A stretch of 30,990 bases of DNA. It comes from Alphaproteobacteria bacterium (GTDB lineage: Bacteria; Pseudomonadota; Alphaproteobacteria; Rhodospirillales; Magnetospirillaceae). The notes beneath the pieces are model-generated. The model had not been told where the DNA came from and did not search any database. It saw nothing but the letters and a program-made list of their open reading frames with translations. This document shows positions 24,542-30,990 of the stretch, in pieces. Where the stretch lies: NCBI GenBank assembly GCA_015232485.1, contig JADFZP010000002.1:1-30990 (forward strand), given 5' to 3'. How positions within the stretch are numbered: position 1 is the first letter of the stretch; each line of letters opens with the position of its first letter. A program made the translations under genes and the position numbers.

Positions 24542-25807
24542 TTATGCGCTGGAGCCGACGTCCTCACGCCGGTCGGCGTAGATGAAAAGCGGCTGCGACC
24601 GTCCCTCGGCCACTTCCTTGTTGATGACCACCTCCTCGACGCTGTCGAGGGTGGGAAGATCGAACATCGTGTCGAGCAGAATCTGCTCCATGATCGAGCG
24701 CAGACCACGCGCTCCCGTCTTGCGGGCGATGGCCTTGATCGCGATGGCCTTCAGCGCGTCTTCATTGAAGCTGAGCTGAACGTCCTCCATCTCGAACAGG
24801 CGCTGGTATTGCTTGACCAGGGCGTTCTTCGGCTTGGACAGGATGTCGACCAAGGCCTGCTCGTCGAGATCCGAAAGCGTGGCGATCACCGGCAGGCGGC
24901 CGACGAATTCCGGGATCAGGCCGAACTTCAGCAGATCCTCGGGTTCCACCTCGCGCAGGATCTCGCCGGTCTGGCGCTCGTCGGGGCCGCGCACGTCGGC
25001 GCCGAAGCCGATCGAGGTGCCCTTGCCGCGCTGCGAGATGATCCGCTCCAACCCGGCGAAGGCACCGCCGCAGATGAACAGGATGTTGGTGGTGTCGACT
25101 TGCAGGAATTCCTGCTGGGGGTGCTTGCGCCCGCCTTGCGGCGGCACCGAGGCCACGGTGCCCTCCATGATCTTCAGCAGCGCCTGCTGGACGCCCTCGC
25201 CCGACACGTCGCGCGTGATCGAGGGGTTGTCCGACTTGCGCGAGATCTTGTCGACCTCGTCGATGTAGACGATGCCGCGTTGCGCGCGCTCGACATTGTA
25301 GTCGGCCGATTGCAGCAGCTTCAGGATGATGTTCTCGACGTCCTCGCCGACATAGCCCGCCTCGGTCAGCGTGGTCGCGTCGGCCATCGTGAACGGCACG
25401 TCGAGGATGCGGGCCAGCGTCTGCGCGAGCAGCGTCTTGCCGCAGCCGGTGGGGCCGACCAGCAGGATGTTCGACTTGGCCAGCTCGACATCGTTGGTCT
25501 TCGAGCTGTGGCTGAGCCGCTTGTAGTGATTGTGGACCGCCACCGCCAAAACCTTCTTGGCGTGCGACTGGCCGATCACATAGTCGTCGAGCACGGCGCA
25601 GATGTCGCGCGGGGACGGAACACCGTCCCGCGAACGCACGAGATGCGTCTTGTGCTCCTCGCGGATGATGTCCATGCACAGCTCGACGCATTCATCGCAG
25701 ATGAACACGGTCGGCCCGGCGATGAGCTTCCGCACCTCATGCTGACTCTTTCCGCAGAAGGAGCAGTAGAGGGTGTTCTTGGAATCGCCGCTCGTGGACT
25801 TTGTCAT
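24542..25807 (-). CDS. clpX: ATP-dependent Clp protease ATP-binding subunit ClpX
   Basis: This 421-residue AAA+ unfoldase feeds tagged substrates into ClpP. The N-terminal zinc-binding domain has Cys15, Cys18, Cys37 and Cys40. Walker A is GPTGCGKT (118-125), the substrate-gripping pore loop is GYVG (151-154) and Walker B is IVYIDEVDK (179-187). The RKH loop occurs in GGRKHPQQEF and the ClpP-binding IGF loop in GKGTSIGFGAD. The start MTKSTSG at 25807 is chosen for its GGAG site and family N-terminus; an upstream in-frame ATG at 25849 would lie at the predicted transcription start. In alphaproteobacteria ClpXP degrades cell-cycle regulators such as CtrA. Confidence 0.98.
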   Translation of the reverse strand: MTKSTSGDSKNTLYCSFCGKSQHEVRKLIAGPTVFICDECVELCMDIIREEHKTHLVRSRDGVPSPRDICAVLDDYVIGQSHAKKVLAVAVHNHYKRLSHSSKTNDVELAKSNILLVGPTGCGKTLLAQTLARILDVPFTMADATTLTEAGYVGEDVENIILKLLQSADYNVERAQRGIVYIDEVDKISRKSDNPSITRDVSGEGVQQALLKIMEGTVASVPPQGGRKHPQQEFLQVDTTNILFICGGAFAGLERIISQRGKGTSIGFGADVRGPDERQTGEILREVEPEDLLKFGLIPEFVGRLPVIATLSDLDEQALVDILSKPKNALVKQYQRLFEMEDVQLSFNEDALKAIAIKAIARKTGARGLRSIMEQILLDTMFDLPTLDSVEEVVINKEVAEGRSQPLFIYADRREDVGSSA

Positions 25808-25847
25808 CGGATCTCCGTCGAAAAAATAAGCGGCCGCTTTGAATTTC

Positions 25848-25877
25848 ATGCTAGCCGCTCAGGCCGCCGCCTGACAA
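25848..25877 (-). promoter_or_regulatory. Promoter of clpX
   Basis: -35 TTGTCA (25872-25877), 18-base spacer, -10 TAGCAT (25848-25853). The predicted start is near 25841, 34 bases before the clpX ATG. The hairpin after clpP lies just upstream, consistent with separate transcription. Confidence 0.55.
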
Positions 25878-25905
25878 TGCCAAAAACAAACCGACGCGCG
25901 CGGCC

Positions 25906-25931
25906 CCCCGCGGGTTCACTCGCCCACGGGG
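25906..25931 (-). terminator. Hairpin after clpP, possible terminator
   Basis: 9-bp arms CCCCGTGGG/CCCGCGGGG (one G-U) with an 8-base loop, about 32 bases after the clpP stop. A T-rich TTTGTTTTT follows only after another 16 bases, so the terminator is not standard. Confidence 0.4.
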
Positions 25932-25962
25932 ACCACGAAGTCGCGCCTGGCTGGCGGGCTTG

Positions 25963-26604
25963 TCAGACGCTGCTCTTCTGGTCCCCCTCGCGGGGCGGGC
26001 GGCTGGCCACCACCTCGTCGATCAGGCCGAATTCCTTGGCCTCCGGCGAGGTCATGTATTTGTCCCGTTCCATCGCCCGTTCGATCACGTCGAGCGTCTG
26101 TCCGGTGTGCTGAACGTAGATATTGTTGAGCCGGGCCCTGAGCGCAAGGATTTCACGGGCCTGGATCTCGATGTCGGTGGCCTGGCCCTGCGCGCCGCCG
26201 GAAGGCTGGTGGATCATGATCCGCGCGTTGGGCAGCGCATAGCGCTTGCCGGCGGCGCCGGCGGCCAGGAGCAGCGAGCCCATCGAGGCCGCCTGCCCGA
26301 TGCACACCGTCGAGACCGCCGGGCGGATGTACTGCATGGTGTCGTAGATGGCCATGCCCGAGGTGACCACGCCGCCCGGCGAATTGATGTAGAACGAGAT
26401 GTCCTTGCTCGGGTTCTCGGATTCGAGGAACAGGAGCTGGGCGCAGATCAGGCTGGCCACTCCGTCGTGGACCGCGCCGGTCAGGAAGATGATCCGCTCT
26501 TTGAGCAAGCGCGAATAGATGTCGTAGGCGCGCTCGCCCCGGTTGGTCTGCTCGACCACCATCGGGACCAGGGTGTTCATGTAAACGTCGATCGGATCTC
26601 TCAT
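25963..26604 (-). CDS. clpP: ATP-dependent Clp protease proteolytic subunit
   Basis: This 213-residue serine peptidase assembles into a tetradecameric chamber that works with ClpX or ClpA. The catalytic triad is visible: Ser107 in GQAASMGS, His132 in MIHQPSGG and Asp181 in ERDKYM. INSPGGVV (74-81) lines the active site. The ATG at 26604 has a strong GGAAGGA site upstream; about 14 residues precede the mature PMVVEQT start and are probably removed by self-processing, as in E. coli ClpP. It lies 139 bases downstream of tig, in a spacer with two hairpins. Confidence 0.98.
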   Translation of the reverse strand: MRDPIDVYMNTLVPMVVEQTNRGERAYDIYSRLLKERIIFLTGAVHDGVASLICAQLLFLESENPSKDISFYINSPGGVVTSGMAIYDTMQYIRPAVSTVCIGQAASMGSLLLAAGAAGKRYALPNARIMIHQPSGGAQGQATDIEIQAREILALRARLNNIYVQHTGQTLDVIERAMERDKYMTSPEAKEFGLIDEVVASRPPREGDQKSSV

Positions 26605-26632
26605 TCGCGGGTCCTTCCGTTCGATCGGAGGG

Positions 26633-26709
26633 CCGGGAACTCGGGCGCCGTGTCGCGCGAGTTCCCGGGCTCGACTCCGAGGGCTTCGGCGGCCTTTTGA
26701 TCGGCCGCC
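26633..26709 (-). promoter_or_regulatory. Two hairpins in the tig-clpP spacer
   Basis: The clpP-proximal hairpin has perfect 11-bp arms CCGGGAACTCG/CGAGTTCCCGG (26658-26668 and 26633-26643) with a 14-base loop, ending about 30 bases before the clpP ATG. The tig-proximal one has 7-bp arms GGCGGCC/GGCCGCC (26703-26709 and 26688-26694). Neither is followed by a T-run on the minus strand, so they look like leader or processing structures rather than classic terminators. Confidence 0.45.
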
Positions 26710-26743
26710 CTCGTTCTTCGGCTTCGCCTCCGAATCGGCCGGA

Positions 26744-28072
26744 TTACGCTTCGGCGTCCGGGTCCGTCATCAGCTCCGCCGGAGGGACCGGCTTGTCCGT
26801 CACCTTGGCCAGCCCGAGGATGTGGTCGATGACCTTGTCCTCGTAAATCGGGGCGCGCAGCGAATTCATCGCGTCCTGATTCTTCTGGTAGTACTGGAAC
26901 ACCAGGTGCTCCTGGCCGGGGAACCGGCGCGCCTCGTTCATCAGCGCGCGGTTCAGATCCTCCTGCGTGACGGAGATATTGGCGCGCTGCCCCACCTCGG
27001 ACAAGAGCAGGCCAAGCCGCACACGGCGTTCGGCGATGCCGCGATACTCGGCCTTCAGTTCGTCGTCGGTCTTGTTCTTGTCGTCGTCGTCGAGCTTGCC
27101 TTCGGCCTTGCCCTGCTCGATCTGCTTCCAGATCGCGCCGAATTCGAGGTCGAGCATGCCCTGCGGCACGGCGAAGTCGTGGCGTTCGGCCAACACGTCG
27201 AGCAAGGCGCGCTTGGCGCGGCCCCGCGAACGGTTGGCGTAGTCGCGCGAGAACTCCTCGCGCAGCGCCTTCTTCAGCGCCTCGAGGTCGTCGAGGCCCA
27301 TGCCCTTGGCCAGTTCGTCGTCGACCGGCGCGGGCACCTGACGGCGCAGTTCCTTGACCTTGACGTCGAACTCGACCGGCTGGCCGGCCAGTTCCTTGTT
27401 GCCGTAGGCCTCGGGGAAGGTGACGCGGACCACCACGTCCTGGCCCGGCTCGACGCCGACCAGTTGCTCCTCGAAGCCCGGAATGAACATGCCCGAGCCC
27501 AGCACCAGCTCGAAATCCTCGGACGAGCCGCCGGCGAAAGCCACGCCGTCGCGCTTGCCCAGGAAGTCGATCAGCACCACGTCGCCATTCTCGGCCTTGC
27601 GCGTCTCTTCGATCTTTTCCGAGGATTTGCGTCGCTCCGCCAGTTGGCCGAGCGCCTTTTCGATCTCGTCGTCGGGCACTTCGGCCACCGGGCGCTCGAT
27701 CTCGATGGTGGTCAGATCGACCGGCTCGATCTCGGGTAGGCTCTCGACCGCCACCGTGAATTCGAGATCCTTGCCATCGCCATAGGCGGTGATTTCGATC
27801 TTGGGCTGCATCGCGGGCTTCAGCGCGTTGTCCTCGATGGCCTTGGTGGTGCCCTCGTTCACGGCCGATTCGAGAATCTCGCCGGTGACCGAGGTGGCGT
27901 ATTTCTTGCGCAGCAGCGCGAGCGGCGCCTTGCCGGGGCGGAAGCCCGGAAGCTGGGTCTTCTTGCCGATCTCGACGAGACGGCCGACCACCATTTCCTC
28001 GATCTTGCCCGCGGGAACGACGACCTTGAACTCGCGCTTGAGGCCGTCAGCATTGGTTTGGGTGACTTGCAT
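26744..28072 (-). CDS. tig: Trigger factor (ribosome-associated chaperone, PPIase)
   Basis: This 442-residue chaperone meets nascent chains at the ribosome exit tunnel. The ribosome-binding GFRPGK loop is at residues 43-48. The FKBP-type prolyl isomerase domain spans about 163-245 (from DVVLIDFLGKRDG through GFEEQLVGVEPGQ to the final strand VEFDVKVKEL). The C-terminal helical arm domain is followed by an acidic tail. The ATG at 28072 is used; the preceding in-frame TTG is not supported. The tRNA-Leu gene ends 76 bases upstream on the same strand with no clear terminator between, so tig may share its promoter. Confidence 0.97.
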   Translation of the reverse strand: MQVTQTNADGLKREFKVVVPAGKIEEMVVGRLVEIGKKTQLPGFRPGKAPLALLRKKYATSVTGEILESAVNEGTTKAIEDNALKPAMQPKIEITAYGDGKDLEFTVAVESLPEIEPVDLTTIEIERPVAEVPDDEIEKALGQLAERRKSSEKIEETRKAENGDVVLIDFLGKRDGVAFAGGSSEDFELVLGSGMFIPGFEEQLVGVEPGQDVVVRVTFPEAYGNKELAGQPVEFDVKVKELRRQVPAPVDDELAKGMGLDDLEALKKALREEFSRDYANRSRGRAKRALLDVLAERHDFAVPQGMLDLEFGAIWKQIEQGKAEGKLDDDDKNKTDDELKAEYRGIAERRVRLGLLLSEVGQRANISVTQEDLNRALMNEARRFPGQEHLVFQYYQKNQDAMNSLRAPIYEDKVIDHILGLAKVTDKPVPPAELMTDPDAEA

Positions 28073-28148
28073 CAATTCTCTGCCAATCGGTGAACGTCGA
28101 AGTTGCGCGTGCCGAAGCCGGCCGCAGGTGATTTCCTTGTAAGGGCGG

Positions 28149-28233
28149 TGGTGCGGACGAAGGGACTTGAACCCCCATGGCTTGCGCCGCTGGAACCTAA
28201 ATCCAGTGTGTCTACCAGTTCCACCACGCCCGC
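28149..28233 (-). tRNA. tRNA-Leu (anticodon UAG)
   Basis: An 85-nt tRNA with long variable arm and encoded CCA. The acceptor GCGGGCG pairs with CGTCCGC (one G-U), the D arm contains GGTGGAACTGGTAGACAC, the anticodon stem CTGGA/TCCAG encloses TTTAGGT with anticodon TAG, and the T arm is GGGGGTTCAAGTCCCTT. The discriminator is A. Placement before tig is common in alphaproteobacteria. Confidence 0.97.
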
Positions 28234-28277
28234 AAGGCCCTGGTCGGAGCGAACCGCCCGCCGGAGGCGAGTTCTAT

Positions 28278-28307
28278 ATCATAGTGTTTTGCGGTGAAAC
28301 AGGTCAA
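28278..28307 (-). promoter_or_regulatory. Strong promoter of tRNA-Leu (and possibly tig)
   Basis: -35 TTGACC (28302-28307), 18-base spacer, -10 TATGAT (28278-28283), both five of six to consensus, in an AT-rich patch. The predicted start is near 28271, about 38 bases before the tRNA. Confidence 0.7.
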
Positions 28308-28433
28308 AACCCGCCCCCCTCGAAAAGCGTGGCCGACAGGAGTACCACTTTAGCGCCATCAACCAAGGGCTTTTCGCGTCGTGTTCGATGGTGTAAGAAG
28401 CCTCATACGAAAGTTTACCCTCGGAGCACCCCC

Positions 28434-29768
28434 ATGCAAGCCGATCTCGACCGCTCGGGCCGCCTGTCCTTCCTCAAGATCGACGACCAGACCCGCCGCG
28501 CCCTCCAGGAGCTTAGGCCGCTGGTCGACCGTCATATCGACGACGTGCTCGAGGGGTTCTATCGCCACGTCGCGAGCGTGCCGTCCATCTCGACCATGTT
28601 CCAGACCAGGGACATGATGGCGCGGGCGCGCGCGATGCAGCGCCAACACTGGATCGACAACCTGTTCACCGGCGAGTTCGGCGACAACTATTTCGCCCAA
28701 GTCGTCAAGATCGGCGAGACGCACGAGCGGATCGGCCTCGAGCCGCGCTGGTATCTGGCCGGCTATTGCTACACGCTGAACCGCCTCGTCGAGGTGGTGG
28801 TCCAAGCCTATCGCAAGAAGCCCGAGCGCGCCGCCGAACTGGTCGCGGCGCTCAACAAGGGCCTGTTCCTCGACATGGACCTCGCCATCTCGGTCTATAT
28901 CCAAAGCTCGAAGGAGACGGCGGCGCGCACCCTCGACGGGCACGCCGACACCTTCGAAAGCGAGATCCACGGCATGGTCGAGATCGTCGCCTCGGCCGCC
29001 ACCGAACTGCAAAGCACGGCGCAGTCGATGGCCGCCACCGCCGACGAGACCAGCCGCCAAGCCACCGCCGTCGCCGCCGCCGCCGAGGAGGCCGCGACCA
29101 ACGTGCAGACCGTGGCGGCCGCCGCCGAGGAATTGACCAGCTCGATCCACGAGATCAGCCGCCAAGTCTCGCAATCGACCCAGATCGCCGGCGCGGCCGT
29201 CGAAGAGACCAAGCGCACCAACCAACTCGTCCAAGGGCTGGCCGACGCCGCCAGCCGCATCGGCGAGGTGGTGAAGCTGATCAACGACATCGCCAGCCAG
29301 ACCAACCTGCTGGCCCTGAACGCCACCATCGAGGCGGCGCGGGCCGGCGACGCCGGCAAGGGCTTCGCGGTGGTCGCCAACGAGGTCAAGAGCTTGGCCA
29401 ATCAGACCGCTCGGGCCACCGAAGAGATCGCCCAGCAGATCGGCGCCGTGCAGGGCGCCACCAAGGAGGCCGTCAGCGCCATCCGCGGCATCGGCGGCAC
29501 CGTCGAGCGGATCAACGAAATCGCCTCGGCGATCGCCGCCGCCGTCGAGGAACAGGGCGCCGCCACCCAGGAAATCGCCCGCAACGTCCAGCAAGCCGCC
29601 GCCGGCACGTCCGAGGTGACCCAAAACATCACCGCGGTGACCCAGGCGGCCGGCGAAACCGGCCACGCCGCCGGCGAGGTGCTGAGCGCCGCCGCCGAAC
29701 TGTCCCGCCAGTCCGAACGCCTGTCCGGTCAGGTGAGCGGGTTCCTGCACACCATCCGCACGCACTGA
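28434..29768 (+). CDS. Globin-coupled methyl-accepting chemotaxis protein (soluble haem-based oxygen receptor)
   Basis: This 444-residue protein has no signal peptide or membrane helix. Residues about 10-160 form a protoglobin-type sensor domain with the predicted proximal haem ligand His97 in IGETHERIGLEPRWYLAGY, the pattern of HemAT and DosC globins (DosC His98). An Ala-rich coiled-coil adaptation region follows, then the chemoreceptor signalling tip at about 275-335 (EVVKLINDIASQTNLLALNA, IEAARAGDAGKGFAVVANEV), which binds CheA/CheW. There is no HAMP domain and no C-terminal NWETF-like CheR/CheB tether. It should form a cytoplasmic array and steer aerotaxis by oxygen binding. The ATG at 28434 has GGAG seven bases upstream. 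The gene stands alone; its che partners are elsewhere. Confidence 0.93.
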   Translation: MQADLDRSGRLSFLKIDDQTRRALQELRPLVDRHIDDVLEGFYRHVASVPSISTMFQTRDMMARARAMQRQHWIDNLFTGEFGDNYFAQVVKIGETHERIGLEPRWYLAGYCYTLNRLVEVVVQAYRKKPERAAELVAALNKGLFLDMDLAISVYIQSSKETAARTLDGHADTFESEIHGMVEIVASAATELQSTAQSMAATADETSRQATAVAAAAEEAATNVQTVAAAAEELTSSIHEISRQVSQSTQIAGAAVEETKRTNQLVQGLADAASRIGEVVKLINDIASQTNLLALNATIEAARAGDAGKGFAVVANEVKSLANQTARATEEIAQQIGAVQGATKEAVSAIRGIGGTVERINEIASAIAAAVEEQGAATQEIARNVQQAAAGTSEVTQNITAVTQAAGETGHAAGEVLSAAAELSRQSERLSGQVSGFLHTIRTH

Positions 29769-29771
29769 TTA

Positions 29772-29876
29772 TGTTCGTCCCTCGCCGGGCGCGCGCGTGC
29801 CGCGCGCTTGGCCGCCGCCACTGAGTCTTGTTCGTCCCTCGCCGGGCGCGCGCGTGCCGCGCGCTTGGCCGCCGCC
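29772..29876. repeat. Two direct copies of a 48-bp GC-rich hairpin repeat
   Basis: The copies at 29772-29819 and 29829-29876 are identical by eye over 48 bp, with a 9-base spacer (period 57). Each holds the hairpin GCGCGCG-TGC-CGCGCGC (29791-29807 and 29848-29864). They fill the gap between two converging genes. The copy pattern suggests a dispersed REP-like repeat family. On the minus strand one frame reads AAKRAARARPARDE twice, outside the frame of the neighbouring gene. Confidence 0.9.
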
Positions 29877-29887
29877 TCAATGGCGGC
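29871..29887 (-). terminator. Short hairpin after malonyl-CoA decarboxylase gene
   Basis: GCCGCC/GGCGGC arms with a 5-base loop lie about 17 bases after the stop of the minus-strand gene and overlap the end of the second repeat copy. There is no T-run, so it is only a weak terminator candidate. Confidence 0.3.
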
Positions 29888-29904
29888 TGGTTGGGTTCGG
29901 GGGT

Positions 29905-30990
29905 TCAGCCTTTGAGCAGCGCGCGGATGGCCGGTGAGACGACCACCCGGCCGGCGCCGCTGTACGTCTCGTGGTTCTGGTCGATCTCGGTCAGCTTGTA
30001 GAGATAGTTCACCATCAGCCCGGCCGACTGGGCGATGCCCTTGGGCGACACGTCGCCCAGCCAATCGATTCGCTCGATCCGCGCGCCGTTGCTCAGGTGG
30101 AAATGCGCCACCGGGTCGAGCGCCCGGCCGTCCCCGTTGTTGCGCTTCGCCTCGGCCAGATAGCGGGCGCACAGGCGGACCAGCGGTCCTTCGAGCGCCG
30201 ACTTCAGATCGTCGTCGCGGTGCCAATCGGGCGTGGCGAGCAGGGTTTTCAGGCTGCCCTTGGCGCCGCGCTGGCGCGCCGCCTTGGTCAGCAGGCGGTG
30301 CTCGGCGGCGGTCAGCAGGCCGGGCTCGCCTTCCGCCAGCCGCTCGTCCAGCCAAGCGCGGAAGCCGGGCACCGGCGACAGCGTGGCGAAGGTCTTCAGG
30401 TTCTTGAACTCGCCGGCCAGACTGTCGACCACCCGCTTGATCAGGAAATTGCCAAAGCTGATTCCGGCCAAGCCCTTCTGCGCGTTGGAGATGGAATAGA
30501 AGATCGCGGTGTCCGCCCTGGCCGGATCGTCGACCGGCGCCGCCAGATCGAGCAGCGCCTGGATGTTGCCGGCGATGCCGCGCACCAGCGCCACCTCGAC
30601 GAAGATCAGCGGCTCGTCGGGCATGCGGGGATGGAAATAGGCGTACAGCCGACGATCCGAATCGAGCCGGTTCTTGAGGTCGTCCCAACTGCGGATCGCA
30701 TGCACCGCCTCGTAGAGCATGATTTTTTCCAGCACCAGGGCCGGCGTCCGCCAGGTCAGCCGCCGCAATTCGAGAAAGCCCACGTCGAACCACGAGACGA
30801 GCAGCGACTTCAGATCGGCCTCGAGCGGCGCCAGACCGGGATCGGCGCGCAGCAGGGCCAGGATCTCGGCCCGCATGTCGACCAGGAACTTCACGCCGTC
30901 GGGCAGCGCGTTGAACTGGGTGAGCAGGCGCAGGCGCGGCGCCTCGAGCGCGGCGCGCAATCTCCGCCCGGCCGCCTCGCGCGCCACCGG
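29905..30990 (-). CDS. Malonyl-CoA decarboxylase (N-terminus outside window)
   Basis: The frame is open to the right edge and gives the C-terminal 361 or so residues of a roughly 450-490-residue enzyme that converts malonyl-CoA to acetyl-CoA and CO2. Family hallmarks are the helical start domain ending in LTWRTPALVLEKIM and EAVHAIRSWDDLKNRL, then RRLYAYFHPRMPDEPLIFVEVAL. FYSISNAQKGLAGISFGNFLIK contains the conserved Ser region, and PVAHFHLSNGARIERIDWLGD the catalytic His. The GTG at 30987 is probably internal. No malonyl-CoA synthetase gene is visible next to it, though one could lie outside. It converges with the globin-coupled receptor across the repeat region. Confidence 0.92.
   Translation of the reverse strand, partial: PVAREAAGRRLRAALEAPRLRLLTQFNALPDGVKFLVDMRAEILALLRADPGLAPLEADLKSLLVSWFDVGFLELRRLTWRTPALVLEKIMLYEAVHAIRSWDDLKNRLDSDRRLYAYFHPRMPDEPLIFVEVALVRGIAGNIQALLDLAAPVDDPARADTAIFYSISNAQKGLAGISFGNFLIKRVVDSLAGEFKNLKTFATLSPVPGFRAWLDERLAEGEPGLLTAAEHRLLTKAARQRGAKGSLKTLLATPDWHRDDDLKSALEGPLVRLCARYLAEAKRNNGDGRALDPVAHFHLSNGARIERIDWLGDVSPKGIAQSAGLMVNYLYKLTEIDQNHETYSGAGRVVVSPAIRALLKG

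Noticed and set aside
25821..25839. Palindrome AAGCGGCCGCTT followed by a T-run in the clpX leader, looking like an attenuator
   Set aside because: The stem can only be four base pairs around a GGCC loop, too short for termination; it is more likely a chance palindrome.
29629..29880. Minus-strand 83-residue ORF with a repeated RRPSARHARARRGTN peptide
   Set aside because: The peptide repeat is only the 48-bp DNA repeat read in one frame; the rest is antisense to the chemoreceptor.

Overview
The window is high-GC chromosomal DNA with the gene order tig-clpP-clpX-lon-hup-(tRNA-Val, tRNA-Asp)-nuoABCDEFGHIJKLMN-birA-coaX-rnj-mce. That order, the style of the proteins (14 separate nuo genes, monofunctional BirA, RNase J, HU) and the codon use point to an alphaproteobacterium, most likely Rhodospirillales (Magnetospirillum/Azospirillum-like). 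This placement is an inference from gene content and synteny; no rRNA gene is present. Almost everything is core housekeeping. I found no IS element, phage gene, CRISPR array or toxin-antitoxin pair, and no clear case of a novel multi-gene system.

Left end (1-2560): on the minus strand, a truncated LysM lipoprotein follows a small secreted protein of unknown function. Divergent from them is an AzgA-type purine permease. After it lies a plus-strand segment with the hallmark hairpin of 6S RNA. It ends in a perfect intrinsic terminator that also contains the stop codon of the converging tag gene.

Central block (2548-20760), all minus strand: nuoA to nuoN (respiratory complex I), followed with ATGA/TGATG overlaps or very short gaps by birA, coaX, rnj, mce and tag. 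This is a tightly packed 19-gene array joining NADH oxidation to biotin attachment, CoA synthesis, RNA turnover, the propionyl-CoA/methylmalonyl-CoA route and alkylation repair. All expected Fe-S ligands of NuoB, E, F, G and I and the key Glu/Lys residues of NuoK, L, M and N are present, so the complex looks functional.

Upstream block (20983-28307), also minus strand: tRNA-Leu(UAG), trigger factor, ClpP, ClpX, Lon, HU, tRNA-Val(UAC) and tRNA-Asp(GUC). This is the classic protein folding and proteolysis cluster. I can see sigma-70-like promoters before tRNA-Leu, clpX, hup, tRNA-Val and tRNA-Asp, an excellent terminator after hup, and several long intergenic hairpins.

Right end (28434-30990): a plus-strand soluble chemoreceptor with an N-terminal haem-binding globin domain (a predicted oxygen sensor) converges on a minus-strand malonyl-CoA decarboxylase that runs off the window. 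Between them are two copies of a 48-bp GC-rich hairpin-bearing repeat, probably part of a dispersed repeat family. The best candidates for a second look are this repeat, the 6S RNA/tag shared terminator, the globin-coupled receptor, the divergent Tag active site and the 18-codon ORF between nuoI and nuoJ.
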